Assembly: GCA_004296885.1 (NCBI GenBank)
Contig: SCVN01000016.1
Location: 248,001 to 312,000 of the forward strand
Source of the DNA: Nitrospirota bacterium
GTDB lineage: Bacteria; Nitrospirota; Nitrospiria; Nitrospirales; Nitrospiraceae
Direction: 5' to 3'
DNA: 64,000 nt
Shown here one piece after another: positions 21,518 to 30,083 of this stretch. Both the position numbers and the translations under genes were made by a program. The notes under the pieces were generated by a model. It worked only from the letters and a program-made list of their open reading frames with translations. It was not told where the DNA came from and searched no databases. Positions within the stretch are counted from its first letter, which is position 1. The number at the start of each line of letters is the position of its first letter.

Positions 21518-23359
21518 TTAGACCGACGCCAGCTTCTTCTTCACGTCTTCCAATTCGTCAGACAGGCTCGACCATTTGGCGGTGAGCCGTTCCAGGTCCT
21601 TTTTCCACCGGTCCTGTTCCTGGTGCAGGTCGTTCCAGCGGGCGATTTCCTTGTACAGCGCCGGGTCGGCCAGCTCCTGTTCCCGGCTCTTGAGGCGGAC
21701 TTCCAGTTCAGCCACTTCCGCCTCGGCCCTGGCCACTTGCTTCTCCAGCCTGGCCTGACTCTTGGTCAGCTCACGACGTTCGCCCGACTTGCTCTTCTCC
21801 GCGACGGGAGGCGGCGCGGGGAGGGCCTTGTTACTCGCCTTGGCCTGTTTCTGCGTCGGCGAGAGGTCGGCCGTGGATTCCTTGATGGACTCCAGCTCCT
21901 GGGCCCGTTTCCACAAGTAGTACTCGTAGTCTCCATAGTAGTCCCGCGCCTTGCCCTCTTCGATCTCCACCACGCGGGTGGCGATGCGCGAGAGGAAGGT
22001 GGGGTCGTGCGAGATGAAGACGATCGTACCGGGAAAGTCGGTCATGGCGTCGGTCAGCACGTCCACCGAGGCCGGGTCGAGGTGGTTGGTCGGTTCGTCC
22101 AGCAGCAGCGTGTTGGCCGGCTCCACCAGCATCCGCGCGAGGGCCACGCGATTCCGCTCCCCGCCGCTCAGGGACTTGATCGGCTTTTTCTGGTCCTGCC
22201 CGGAAAACAGAAAGGCGCCGGCCAGGCCGCGCAGGAAGTTCGTCTCCGCCTGGGTGGAGACTTCGCTCAAGGATTCCAGGATCGTGTGTTCCGGGTTCAG
22301 GGTCTCGGCCTGATGCTGCGCGAAGTAATGGACGGTGGCGCCGTGGCCCACGGTCCTGGTGCCCTTGTCGGGCGGCAGGACTCCAGCCAGCATCTTGAGG
22401 AGCGTGCTTTTCCCCGCCCCGTTTTCCCCCACCAGCGCCACCCGCTGGCCTCGCTCCACCGAAAAATCCAGTGCGCCGTAGACGACGGTGGCGCCATAGC
22501 TCTTGGCCACCCCGCGCAAGTCGAAGACGTGCCGCCCGCTGGCGGGGGGCAGGGGGAACTTGAACCGGACCCGCTTGGCGTCCCGGCCCAGCTCGATGCG
22601 CTTGACCTTTTCCAGTTGCTTGATGCGGGACTGGACCTGGCTGGCCTTGTTGGCCTGGTAGCGGAACCGGTCCACGAACTTCTGGACCCGGGCGATTTCC
22701 TTGGACTGCCGGTTGGCCGCCGCCTCCAACTGCTCGTCGCGCGCGGCCCGCTGCTCCAGAAAACGTGTGTAATTACCCCGGTATTCCTGAATGACGTGGT
22801 CGCGCAAGTCCCAGATGTGCGTGGCGATGCGATCCAGAAAGGCCGTGTCGTGGCTGATGACAAGCAGGGTCATGCCGGAGTTCAGCAGGAACTGCTCGAA
22901 CCAGCGCTGCGTCGGCTTGTCCAGGTGGTTGGTCGGCTCGTCGAGCATCAGCACGTCCGGGTTGGCCAGCAGCAGGTGGGCGAGGGCGACTCGCATGCGA
23001 TAGCCGCCGGAGAGGGCTTCGACCGGCCGGCTGAAATCCGCTTCGCCGAAGCCTAATCCGGACAGGATGCGCTTGGCTTCATGCTCGGGGTACTGGCCCC
23101 GATGGGCCGCGTCCAGCACGGTCTTGCCGGTCAAGGTTTCCAGCTCTTGCGCCAGGTAGCCCACGCGCAGGTGCGGGCGTTTGCGGATCCGGCCCTTGTC
23201 CGGCGAATCCTCCCCGAGGATCATCCGCATGAGCGTGGTCTTGCCGGCCCCGTTGGGACCGACCAAGCCGACTCGCGAGCCCTGGCGCAGGTGCGCGGAG
23301 GCGTCGGTCAGAAGCACCCGGGTGGAAAATTGTTTACTGACGCCTTCGATTTGCAGCAT
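21518..23359 (-). CDS. ABC-F family ATP-binding protein (Uup/YdiF-like)
   Basis: A 613-residue soluble protein with two ABC domains and no membrane segment, the ABC-F arrangement. The first domain has Walker A GPNGAGKTT and signature LSGGYRMRVALA. The second has GENGAGKST and LSGGERNRVALA, with DEPTNHLD after each signature. The linker between them is long and charged. After the second domain comes a Lys/Pro/Ala-rich stretch, then a C-terminal coiled coil (RLEKQVARAEAEVAELEVRL) as in Uup. ABC-F proteins bind ribosomes or protect them; Uup-like members also affect DNA transactions. It converges with the deaminase gene. Confidence 0.93.
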   Translation of the reverse strand: MLQIEGVSKQFSTRVLLTDASAHLRQGSRVGLVGPNGAGKTTLMRMILGEDSPDKGRIRKRPHLRVGYLAQELETLTGKTVLDAAHRGQYPEHEAKRILSGLGFGEADFSRPVEALSGGYRMRVALAHLLLANPDVLMLDEPTNHLDKPTQRWFEQFLLNSGMTLLVISHDTAFLDRIATHIWDLRDHVIQEYRGNYTRFLEQRAARDEQLEAAANRQSKEIARVQKFVDRFRYQANKASQVQSRIKQLEKVKRIELGRDAKRVRFKFPLPPASGRHVFDLRGVAKSYGATVVYGALDFSVERGQRVALVGENGAGKSTLLKMLAGVLPPDKGTRTVGHGATVHYFAQHQAETLNPEHTILESLSEVSTQAETNFLRGLAGAFLFSGQDQKKPIKSLSGGERNRVALARMLVEPANTLLLDEPTNHLDPASVDVLTDAMTDFPGTIVFISHDPTFLSRIATRVVEIEEGKARDYYGDYEYYLWKRAQELESIKESTADLSPTQKQAKASNKALPAPPPVAEKSKSGERRELTKSQARLEKQVARAEAEVAELEVRLKSREQELADPALYKEIARWNDLHQEQDRWKKDLERLTAKWSSLSDELEDVKKKLASV

Positions 23360-23464
23360 GGCAATACTAATCCGTTGGGTGTGTGATCAGCGCGTGAAAC
23401 AGGACAGAAGGGGACGTCAGTCAGAGGAGGAGGACAAAAAATTGATTGGAGGCAGTATAGCGAG

Positions 23465-23704
23465 TCACGAATGATCCTTGCACAAAAGACGCTGAAGGTT
23501 TTTCTCCGCGCGCATCAATCTCGATACAACGATACTAAGCGCGCGGTTCACACGAAGATATCTACAACTGCCACAACACTTGAGGTGTTTCTCCGCCGCC
23601 TCAATTACTAAAAACCCTGAATAGGCGACGGCACGCGCAAGCGAAGAATTGTAGCCACCGATGGAAAAATAACTATCCGCCGCGATGTGATCGAACGCGG
23701 CGGC
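23465..23704 (-). pseudogene. Possible gene remnant: 79-codon open frame without a start codon, next to tRNA-Ala
   Basis: On the minus strand, directly downstream of the tRNA-Ala, a frame stays open for 79 codons between two TGA stops. It reads like a protein: DSYFSIGGYNSSLARAVAYS, then AEKHLKCCGSCRYL with three close Cys, and a helical Arg/Leu-rich end. There is no ATG, GTG or TTG early in the frame. The complementary strand holds a 46-codon ORF (23471-23611) that begins with ATG and contains TLKVFLR and TLEVFLR. Only one of the two can be meaningful. It could be the relic of an element that once used the tRNA as its target, or chance. Confidence 0.25.
23665..23703 (-). terminator. Terminator downstream of tRNA-Ala
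   Basis: Read on the minus strand, CCGCCGCG and CGCGGCGG form a perfect 8-bp stem with an 11-base loop, followed by ATAGTTATTTTTCC. It lies 17 bases past the tRNA 3' end. Confidence 0.6.
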
Positions 23705-23719
23705 TCAGCAAGCTTGGTT

Positions 23720-23795
23720 TGGTGGAGCTGGCCGGGATTGAACCGGCGACCTCGTGAATGCCATTCACGCGCGCTCCCAACTGCGCTACAGCCCC
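23720..23795 (-). tRNA. tRNA-Ala (GGC)
   Basis: The minus strand gives a 76-base cloverleaf. The acceptor stem is GGGGCTG/CAGCTCC with one wobble. The D-arm contains AGCGCAGTTGGGAGCGC. The anticodon arm is GTGAATGGCATTCAC with anticodon GGC, and the T-arm is CCGGTTCAATCCCGG. The 3' CCA is encoded. It stands alone upstream of a hairpin terminator. Confidence 0.95.
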
Positions 23796-23967
23796 ACCCT
23801 CAGCTGGTTATGATGGCGATGATCAACTCCGCAGCAAAACAGGCGCATGCTACCATGCAGTCCGCAGCCAAGGCAAGGGGCAGAGAGGGTTGAATCGTGC
23901 GGTGTGTCGGGCGTGAAACGTGAGCTCGCCTGACGCCTCACCCCTTGCCGTACGCGGGCGGGTTGGC

Positions 23968-23996
23968 TTGACAAAGGAGGGGGGGCATCTTACTAT
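23968..23996 (+). promoter_or_regulatory. Consensus sigma70 promoter for purA
   Basis: TTGACA (23968-23973), exactly 17 bases, then TACTAT (23991-23996). This is one of the best promoter matches in the window. Transcription should start near 24003, just before a terminator hairpin in the purA leader. Confidence 0.75.
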
Positions 23997-24007
23997 TGGC
24001 TGCCAAC

Positions 24008-24042
24008 GGCTCTGACTTCTTCCAGGTCAGGGCTCTTTTTTT
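24008..24042 (+). terminator. Intrinsic-terminator hairpin in the purA leader (possible attenuator)
   Basis: A 9-bp stem (24008-24016 with 24026-24034, two G-T pairs) has a 9-base loop TTCTTCCAG and is followed by C and seven T. It lies between the strong promoter and the purA ATG, about 20 bases before the start codon. It should stop many transcripts early unless controlled. An alternative is that promoter and terminator together make a very short RNA. Confidence 0.65.
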
Positions 24043-24050
24043 GGAATTAG

Positions 24051-25391
<1,341 letters not shown>

Positions 25392-25397
25392 CCAGAC

Positions 25398-25790
25398 CTA
25401 GTACTGGCTGGCGATGAGGGTGGTCCCTTTCTTGATCACCTCCCGCCATTCTTCTTCCAGTTTTTTGTCGCATTGGGGGTCGCATTCCTTGACCGCTTTG
25501 ATCAGGCTTTCGACCCAGTGGGGATAGAGCGCCGGGTCAATCTTCATGCCCTTCCGGCTATGGCTCTGGCCGATACGGCCCAGGCCCTGCGTGCCGACCT
25601 GGTTGCCTTCTCCGTGCATCAGCACCATCGTCAGTCCTGTCCGAAGCAATTGTTTCTGTCTCGCAAAGTCGGTGTTGCGGAACATCGGCGCGATGGTCGG
25701 GTGGCTTGCCAGGAAGATTTCGTAAAACCGATCCAGAAACTTCGAGTGGACGCAGCACCGGCTGAAGCTGTCTTTTACTACGGATGCCAT
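25398..25790 (-). CDS. Single-domain globin
   Basis: A 130-residue haem protein of the globin family. The CD-corner region is FYEIFLASHPTIAPMF. A likely proximal His is in RIGQSHSRKGMKI, and the C-terminal H helix is EEEWREVIKKGTTLIA. The family binds oxygen or nitric oxide. NO detoxification or oxygen sensing is plausible but not shown; there is no attached reductase or signalling domain. Two Cys in SRCCVH and two in CDPQCDKK are unusual additions. A GAGGAGGAG ribosome site precedes the ATG. It converges with purA, with six bases between stops. Confidence 0.85.
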   Translation of the reverse strand: MASVVKDSFSRCCVHSKFLDRFYEIFLASHPTIAPMFRNTDFARQKQLLRTGLTMVLMHGEGNQVGTQGLGRIGQSHSRKGMKIDPALYPHWVESLIKAVKECDPQCDKKLEEEWREVIKKGTTLIASQY

Positions 25791-26100
25791 GGACTCTCCT
25801 CCTCATGATAATAGGTGAAGAAATGCCGGCCCCTTGTATGGGGCTGCCTGTTCTGTATCGGTCGGGGAAGGAGATTCTTAATACGTGGCATTATGCCCTC
25901 TGGCTGTCCAATTGCCTGGACAGATGGCGGGCGGACGGCAAGGAGACAGGAAAACACGTAGGAGCTCTACATGAAGAGATTGCATGACAATAACGTCGCT
26001 GGGCCTGGCAGCCTTGATAAACTATGGCGAGGCAGGGTGGGGGACGAGGCGCTTGACGGCTCACCAGCCGCGTGATAGGAAAAGAGCCCCATGATGCAGT
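25791..26100. other. Intergenic region between globin and tRNA-Lys
   Basis: About 310 bases with no gene I trust. A small hairpin (GGCCCC/GGGGCT, 25828-25845) lies near the globin end. The weak open frames here do not resemble proteins, and the reverse frame runs into the tRNA. No clear promoter for the tRNA could be picked. Confidence 0.5.
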
Positions 26101-26176
26101 GAGCCGGTAGCTCAGTCGGTAGAGCATCGCCCTTTTAAGGCGAGGGCCCTGGGTTCGAGTCCCAGCCGGCTCACCA
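26101..26176 (+). tRNA. tRNA-Lys (TTT)
   Basis: A 76-base cloverleaf. The acceptor stem is GAGCCGG/CCGGCTC, and the D-arm contains GCTCAGTCGGTAGAGC. The anticodon arm is CGCCCTTTTAAGGCG with anticodon TTT. The T-arm is CTGGGTTCGAGTCCCAG, and the 3' CCA is encoded. Confidence 0.96.
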
Positions 26177-26248
26177 TACCAAGCTTCGCTTGAACCGCCC
26201 GCTTCGATCACATGTGTGCGGAAAGGCACCTTACCTCCAGTAGGTTCA

Positions 26249-26288
26249 GATACTTCGCTTGCGCATACCGCAAGCGAAGTATCGTTTT
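26249..26288 (+). terminator. Strong terminator after tRNA-Lys
   Basis: A perfect 15-bp stem (26249-26263 with 26269-26283) has a 5-base loop CATAC and is followed by GTTTTATC. It ends about 70 bases past the tRNA. Confidence 0.85.
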
Positions 26289-26434
26289 ATCGAATTGATG
26301 TGCGCGGGGCCCGCCCGCAAGTGTTTCTTGTTTGAGGCGGTCAGGCGAAGCTCCAGCTGTGCGGGGCTGCAAGATCCAGCCGGCTCGTGGGACTCTTGGG
26401 GGCGGCCGAGCAGGAGGGCGGGAGATTGAATGCC

Positions 26435-26974
26435 ATGTCCGGAAAAGAGATCGCCACACTGGCCGGCGGCTGTTTCTGGTGCCTCGAAGCCGTCTATGAC
26501 GAGTTGAAGGGGGTCAAGTCCGTCGAGTCAGGCTACCTCGGCGGGCACGGGGCCAATCCCTCCTACGAAGCGGTCTGCACGGGGAGGACCGGCCATGCGG
26601 AGGCGGTGCAGATCACGTTCGATCCCAAGGTCGTAACCTATCAGGAGTTGCTCGAAGTGTTCTTTGCCATCCACGATCCGACGACGCTTGATCGGCAGGG
26701 TAACGATGAAGGCACGCAATACCGGTCGGAGATTTTCTATCACTCGCCTGAACAAAAACGGATCGCCGAGGAAGTGATTGCGACGCTCACCAAGGCGAAG
26801 CTCTTCGACAAGCCCATTGTCACCGAAGTCTCGCCGGCCGCACCCTTTTATGAGGCCGAGGGCTATCATCAGGAATATGCCGCCCGCAATCCGGCCCAGC
26901 CCTACTGCGCCTACGTCGTCAATCCCAAGCTCGCCAAGTTCCGCAAGCAGTTCTCGGCCAAGCTCAAGCCGTAA
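26435..26974 (+). CDS. msrA: Peptide methionine sulfoxide reductase MsrA
   Basis: A 179-residue reductase that repairs methionine-S-sulfoxide in proteins. The catalytic Cys is in GGCFWCLEAVYDELKGV at the N-terminus. SGYLGGHGANPSYEAVCTGRTGHAEAV and FFAIHDPTTLDRQGNDEGTQYRS are the core family blocks, and EGYHQEYAARNP lies near the end. The resolving Cys may be the one in YCAYV. The ATG at 26435 puts the family start in place; an upstream in-frame start at 26387 would add a Gly/Glu-rich stretch unlike the family. Confidence 0.95.
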   Translation: MSGKEIATLAGGCFWCLEAVYDELKGVKSVESGYLGGHGANPSYEAVCTGRTGHAEAVQITFDPKVVTYQELLEVFFAIHDPTTLDRQGNDEGTQYRSEIFYHSPEQKRIAEEVIATLTKAKLFDKPIVTEVSPAAPFYEAEGYHQEYAARNPAQPYCAYVVNPKLAKFRKQFSAKLKP

Positions 26975-26983
26975 GTACGCCCG

Positions 26984-27421
26984 CTAGGGGGCAAACAATC
27001 GGGCCAGCCGAGCCTTGATCTCTTGCCAAGGGCTTTCTTTCTGCACGACTTGCTGAGGCCGTATGAAGACGGTCGCCTGCGACGGGCAGAAGGGTATCTC
27101 GGCTGGCTCGGTCCGTTCGACGCGTGCGAGCAGCGATCCGTCAGGCCGTTGCGGTGGCTGCACGATGGTCAATTGATCCCGTGGTTCGAGGACGCAATAG
27201 TCCTGATAGCCGGCCCCTTCGTACCGGCCTGGGTCGGCCAGATAGGCCCGCTGGCGACCATCGGAAAAAATCGTGACGCTCTCCTTGAGCGGCTCATCCG
27301 GCGCGATGGAGTAAAACAAGACCATCGGAATGAGCAACACCAGGGCGACGATCACGCCGATGGCGCCCAGAGGTGTCCGCCCTTGAGAGGGGCCGGTTGT
27401 GTCCGCGTTGGAGTCCATCAT
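26984..27421 (-). CDS. Hypothetical protein with one N-terminal membrane helix, 145 aa
   Basis: A 145-residue protein. After a short polar N-terminus comes one membrane helix (about residues 19-41, GAIGVIVALVLLIPMVLFYS). A periplasmic or cytoplasmic domain of about 100 residues follows, with two Cys (DYCVLEP and PFCPSQ) that could form a disulfide. The order suggests a signal anchor with the domain outside the cytoplasm. I do not recognise a family. The start may be either of two adjacent ATGs. It converges with msrA, with nine bases between stops. Confidence 0.72.
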   Translation of the reverse strand: MMDSNADTTGPSQGRTPLGAIGVIVALVLLIPMVLFYSIAPDEPLKESVTIFSDGRQRAYLADPGRYEGAGYQDYCVLEPRDQLTIVQPPQRPDGSLLARVERTEPAEIPFCPSQATVFIRPQQVVQKESPWQEIKARLARLFAP

Positions 27422-27533
27422 GTCAGAGGGGATAGCGGTAAGCCTTACTCAAGCCGGAAAGGCCATGTGGGAGTCAACCGAATTCCTCCGGCGAGAATAG
27501 CCACGGCTACGCAGGTGGTTCTTGCAAGAGGCG

Positions 27534-27562
27534 TTGATTAGGACGTGAAAATCTGTTACAAG
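27534..27562 (+). promoter_or_regulatory. Possible promoter for tRNA-Glu
   Basis: TTGATT (27534-27539), 17 bases, TACAAG (27557-27562). Both hexamers are moderate matches. The tRNA begins about 63 bases after the -10. Confidence 0.35.
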
Positions 27563-27625
27563 AAATGGGCTTCAAGGGGACTCTGTCCCGGTGGGAAGCC
27601 TGTTCTTGATCATCTCGTGCGCAAC

Positions 27626-27703
27626 GTCCCCATCGTCTAGCCTGGCCTAGGACGCTGGCCTTTCAAGCCAGCAACACGGGTTCAAATCCCGTTGGGGACG
27701 CCA
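27626..27703 (+). tRNA. tRNA-Glu (TTC)
   Basis: A 78-base cloverleaf. The acceptor stem is GTCCCCA/TGGGGAC, and the D-arm has the Glu-typical GTCTAGCCTGGCCTAGGAC. The anticodon arm is GCTGGCCTTTCAAGCCAGC with anticodon TTC. The T-arm is ACGGGTTCAAATCCCGT, and the 3' GCCA is encoded. Confidence 0.95.
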
Positions 27704-27874
27704 AATATCTCTTCAGGGCTGCGCCGGTTCATTCTTCGAGTGTATGTATCTCTGCAGTCGTGTCTCATGTGTAGTCTGCTCGGCGGATGGTCTGCTGCGG
27801 GCGGACGTATTATGTTGTGTGCGCCACACCGGAATCCTGACAGGAAAGTCCGAGGTTGGCAGGAGGAGCAGGGA

Positions 27875-28702
27875 ATGGGCCTGACGCGAACCTTGGGTCT
27901 GGTCGGCGGAGTCATGTTGGCCGGACTCATGACCTTGGGGGCCGGCGAGGCTTCACCCGGGTTGCTCGGGAAAGACGGGGCGCCGATGGTGGTGATTTCC
28001 GAAGGCGAATTTCTCATGGGCAGCAATGATGGGGCCTCGAATGAGCGTCCCGAGCATAGGGTCTGGTTGAAGAGCTATGCGATCGATCAATACGAGGTGA
28101 CGATCAGCCTCTATGCGAAGTTTCTCGAATCCGCGAAGCACGGGCCCCCTCCAACGTGGGATGATGAAGCGGTGACGGCCGCCGGTAATAGGCCGGCGGT
28201 CGGCCTGACCTGGTCCGATGCGGAGGCCTACTGCAAGTGGGCGGGCAAGCGGTTGCCGACCGAAGCCGAGTGGGAGAAGGCAGCCAGGGGAACGGACGGT
28301 CGCCGGTATCCCTGGGGCCACATGCAGCCCTTCGTGGACATCGCGAATTACAATCGCGGGGTCTGGGTCAGCGATGCGATCACGTTGGTTCCGGTGACCA
28401 GCGGCCTTGAGGGGATGAGTGTGCGTCACGGCACCAAGGAAGGGGGGAAGAGCCCTTATGGCCTCTTCCACATGGCCGGGAACGCAGCGGAATGGGTGGC
28501 CGACTGGTATGACCGCGAGTACTATCAGAAAAGCCCGGCCCGGAATCCGACGGGCCCGGCTGCCGGTGAGAAACGGGTGATTCGCGGCGGATCCTGGGCG
28601 GACGTGCCGATGGGGATCCGGACGACCATGCGGATTTCCGCCGAACCGGAGTTTCAGGATCGCACGATCGGAGTACGCTGTGCGATGGATCTTCCCACGT
28701 AG
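27875..28702 (+). CDS. Formylglycine-generating-enzyme (SUMF1) family protein, exported
   Basis: A 275-residue exported protein. A signal peptide (about residues 1-27, ending GAGEAS) precedes a full FGE-sulfatase/SUMF1 domain. Its landmarks are VVISEGEFLMGSN, RPEHRVWLKSYAIDQYEVT, LTWSDAEAYCKWAGKRLPTEAEWEKAAR, YPWG, MAGNAAEWVADWYD and RVIRGGSW. The true enzyme's active-site Cys pair near the C-terminus is not evident; only one late Cys (RCAMD) is seen. It is thus likely a structural or binding relative rather than a sulfatase activator. The ATG at 27875 has AGGAGG eight bases upstream. The longer upstream frame runs back over tRNA-Glu and is not real. Confidence 0.9.
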   Translation: MGLTRTLGLVGGVMLAGLMTLGAGEASPGLLGKDGAPMVVISEGEFLMGSNDGASNERPEHRVWLKSYAIDQYEVTISLYAKFLESAKHGPPPTWDDEAVTAAGNRPAVGLTWSDAEAYCKWAGKRLPTEAEWEKAARGTDGRRYPWGHMQPFVDIANYNRGVWVSDAITLVPVTSGLEGMSVRHGTKEGGKSPYGLFHMAGNAAEWVADWYDREYYQKSPARNPTGPAAGEKRVIRGGSWADVPMGIRTTMRISAEPEFQDRTIGVRCAMDLPT

Positions 28703-28729
28703 GTCTGTCTCGGTCTCGGCGGTCTGACC

Positions 28730-29266
28730 ATGCCGTTGCGTCAACTCGGTGATCCGGCCCCGGAGTTCTCCTTGCCGGGTGTGGATGGGACGACCTCTAG
28801 CCTGGATGGGTTTGCCGGGAAGCCCGTGTTGGTGGTGATCTTCTCCTGCAACCATTGTCCCTATGTTCAGGCCTATGAGGATCGTTTGATAGGGATTCAG
28901 CGCGACTATGGCAACCGGGGCGTCCAGTTGGTGGCCATCAACTCCAACGACGACGTGCACTATCCGGAGGACGACCTGGATTCCATGATGGCCCGCGCGA
29001 AGGCTAAGGGCTTCAATTTTCCCTACCTGTGCGATAGATCCCAGCGGGTGGCACGGGCCTATGGGGCGCCCCATACGCCTCAGATTTTCGTGTTCGACCG
29101 GGACCGCCGGCTCCGCTACACGGGCAAGATCGATGATAACTGGCAACGGCCCGAGGCGGTGACGCGACACTACCTCCGGGATGCCCTGGAGGCGCTGCTT
29201 GTGCAACGAGAGCCGGCTGAACCGATCACGCACGCGATTGGCTGTACGATTAAGTGGGCCACGTGA
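28730..29266 (+). CDS. Thioredoxin-fold peroxiredoxin-like protein
   Basis: A 178-residue protein of the AhpC/TSA-thioredoxin-like group. The N-terminus (LGDPAPEFSLPGVDGTTSSL) is the usual peroxiredoxin opening, and the active-site-like motif is CNHCPYVQ, which has a CxxC pair. VAINSNDD and GAPHTPQIFVFDRD, with the cis-Pro, complete the fold. Cytoplasmic, since no signal peptide is seen. The CNHC motif is shared with a group of uncharacterised thiol-disulfide or resistance-associated proteins. A late Cys lies in AIGCTIKW. It starts 27 bases after the SUMF1-like gene and may be cotranscribed. Confidence 0.87.
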   Translation: MPLRQLGDPAPEFSLPGVDGTTSSLDGFAGKPVLVVIFSCNHCPYVQAYEDRLIGIQRDYGNRGVQLVAINSNDDVHYPEDDLDSMMARAKAKGFNFPYLCDRSQRVARAYGAPHTPQIFVFDRDRRLRYTGKIDDNWQRPEAVTRHYLRDALEALLVQREPAEPITHAIGCTIKWAT

Positions 29267-29360
29267 TATGCTGGTGCATGCCTCATGGGTAGGCATGGGC
29301 CGATGCGAAGATCGTGCGGGAAGATGAACTTTGTGCACGATGGAACAGTGAGGAGGAGCC

Positions 29361-29549
29361 GTGCCAACCAATCCTAAAGTCACAGCCGCAAAACGCCAGC
29401 GCGAGCGCGACAAGGCTGAAAAGCGGAAAGAAAAAGAGCTCCGACGGGTTGAACGCAAGAAGTCCAAGGACGTCGTGGAACGGAGCCCGGACGATCCTGA
29501 TCCGGACCTGGCCGGCATGAGGCCAGGCCCCCAGGCGCCTCTCTACTAG
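29361..29549 (+). CDS. Small highly charged protein, 62 aa
   Basis: A 62-residue protein made almost wholly of Lys, Arg and Glu in its first two thirds (KRQRERDKAEKRKEKELRR), which should form one long helix. A short acidic, proline-rich end follows. The GTG start at 29361 is preceded by GAGGAGGAG, a strong ribosome site, which supports it as real. The function is unknown; nucleic-acid or ribosome binding is conceivable from composition. The next gene starts two bases after the stop. Confidence 0.62.
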   Translation: MPTNPKVTAAKRQRERDKAEKRKEKELRRVERKKSKDVVERSPDDPDPDLAGMRPGPQAPLY

Positions 29550-29551
29550 TC

Positions 29552-30070
29552 TTGCCAGGGGCCTCCTTGCCTGATCGCGAACGCGAACGACTTGCCCGGA
29601 GGTTTTTTGGGGTCGGCCTCGGCTTGCTGGCGTTGACCCTGATTGTGTATTGGATGGGCCCGAGCGGCCCTGCCAAGCAAGTGGCCGTTCCTATCCCGCA
29701 CATCTCCCCGACCATGGTGCCGCTTGTGACGGGGGAAGAGCCGATCCCTCAACTCTTTGCGAGGGCGGGCTGTCCGGTCTGCCATACGATCCCGGGCATT
29801 CCCGGGGCGGAAGGGCGGGTGGGGCCGAAGCTGGTTCTCGGAACAACCGGGCCGACCAGACTGGCCGACCCACGCTACCGGGGCCAGGCCAAGTCGGTCC
29901 ACGAATACGTGATCGAATCCATTCTCAAGCCCGGCGTCTATGTGGTGCCGGGCTATCCGGACCGGACGATGCCGCCCTGGTATGGCCAGAAGCTCAGCGC
30001 TGCGGCGCTGGACAAGATCGCGATCTATCTCGAGTCTCTCGGCGGCGAATCCCCCCCTGCACGTCCGTAA
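29552..30070 (+). CDS. Membrane-anchored class I cytochrome c
   Basis: A 172-residue protein. A membrane helix (about residues 21-36) anchors it, with a periplasmic c-type haem domain after it. The haem is bound at CPVCH. A distal Met is likely in RTMPPWYG, and the end (AALDKIAIYLESLG) is the usual C-terminal helix. It should carry electrons at the outside of the cytoplasmic membrane. The start is uncertain: TTG at 29552 fits, immediately after the small charged protein's stop. It converges with the pilU gene. Confidence 0.88.
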   Translation: MPGASLPDRERERLARRFFGVGLGLLALTLIVYWMGPSGPAKQVAVPIPHISPTMVPLVTGEEPIPQLFARAGCPVCHTIPGIPGAEGRVGPKLVLGTTGPTRLADPRYRGQAKSVHEYVIESILKPGVYVVPGYPDRTMPPWYGQKLSAAALDKIAIYLESLGGESPPARP

Positions 30071-30083
30071 CTCCTTCGCAGCC

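Noticed and set aside
21493-21523. Possible fifth attC after the deaminase gene (GCCGAAAC ... GTTAGAC)
   Set aside because: The expected 5' end for a cassette opened by GTTCGGC is GCCGAAC, and GCCGAAAC is close. But the stretch is only about 31 bases and lacks inner arms that pair, so it is too short and unstructured for an attC. The deaminase also has chromosomal GC content.
23687-23893. Plus-strand ORF over the tRNA-Ala
   Set aside because: Its product (WWSWPGLNRRPRECHSRAL) is the translated antisense of the tRNA, a known annotation artefact.
25891-26229. Minus-strand ORF over the tRNA-Lys
   Set aside because: The product contains GEPAGTRTQGPRLKRAM, a translated antisense tRNA, so it is not a gene.
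29277-29297. Hairpin CATGCCT/AGGCATG upstream of the small charged protein
   Set aside because: A 7-bp stem without a T-run or any other linked signal; too weak to call a terminator or regulatory element.
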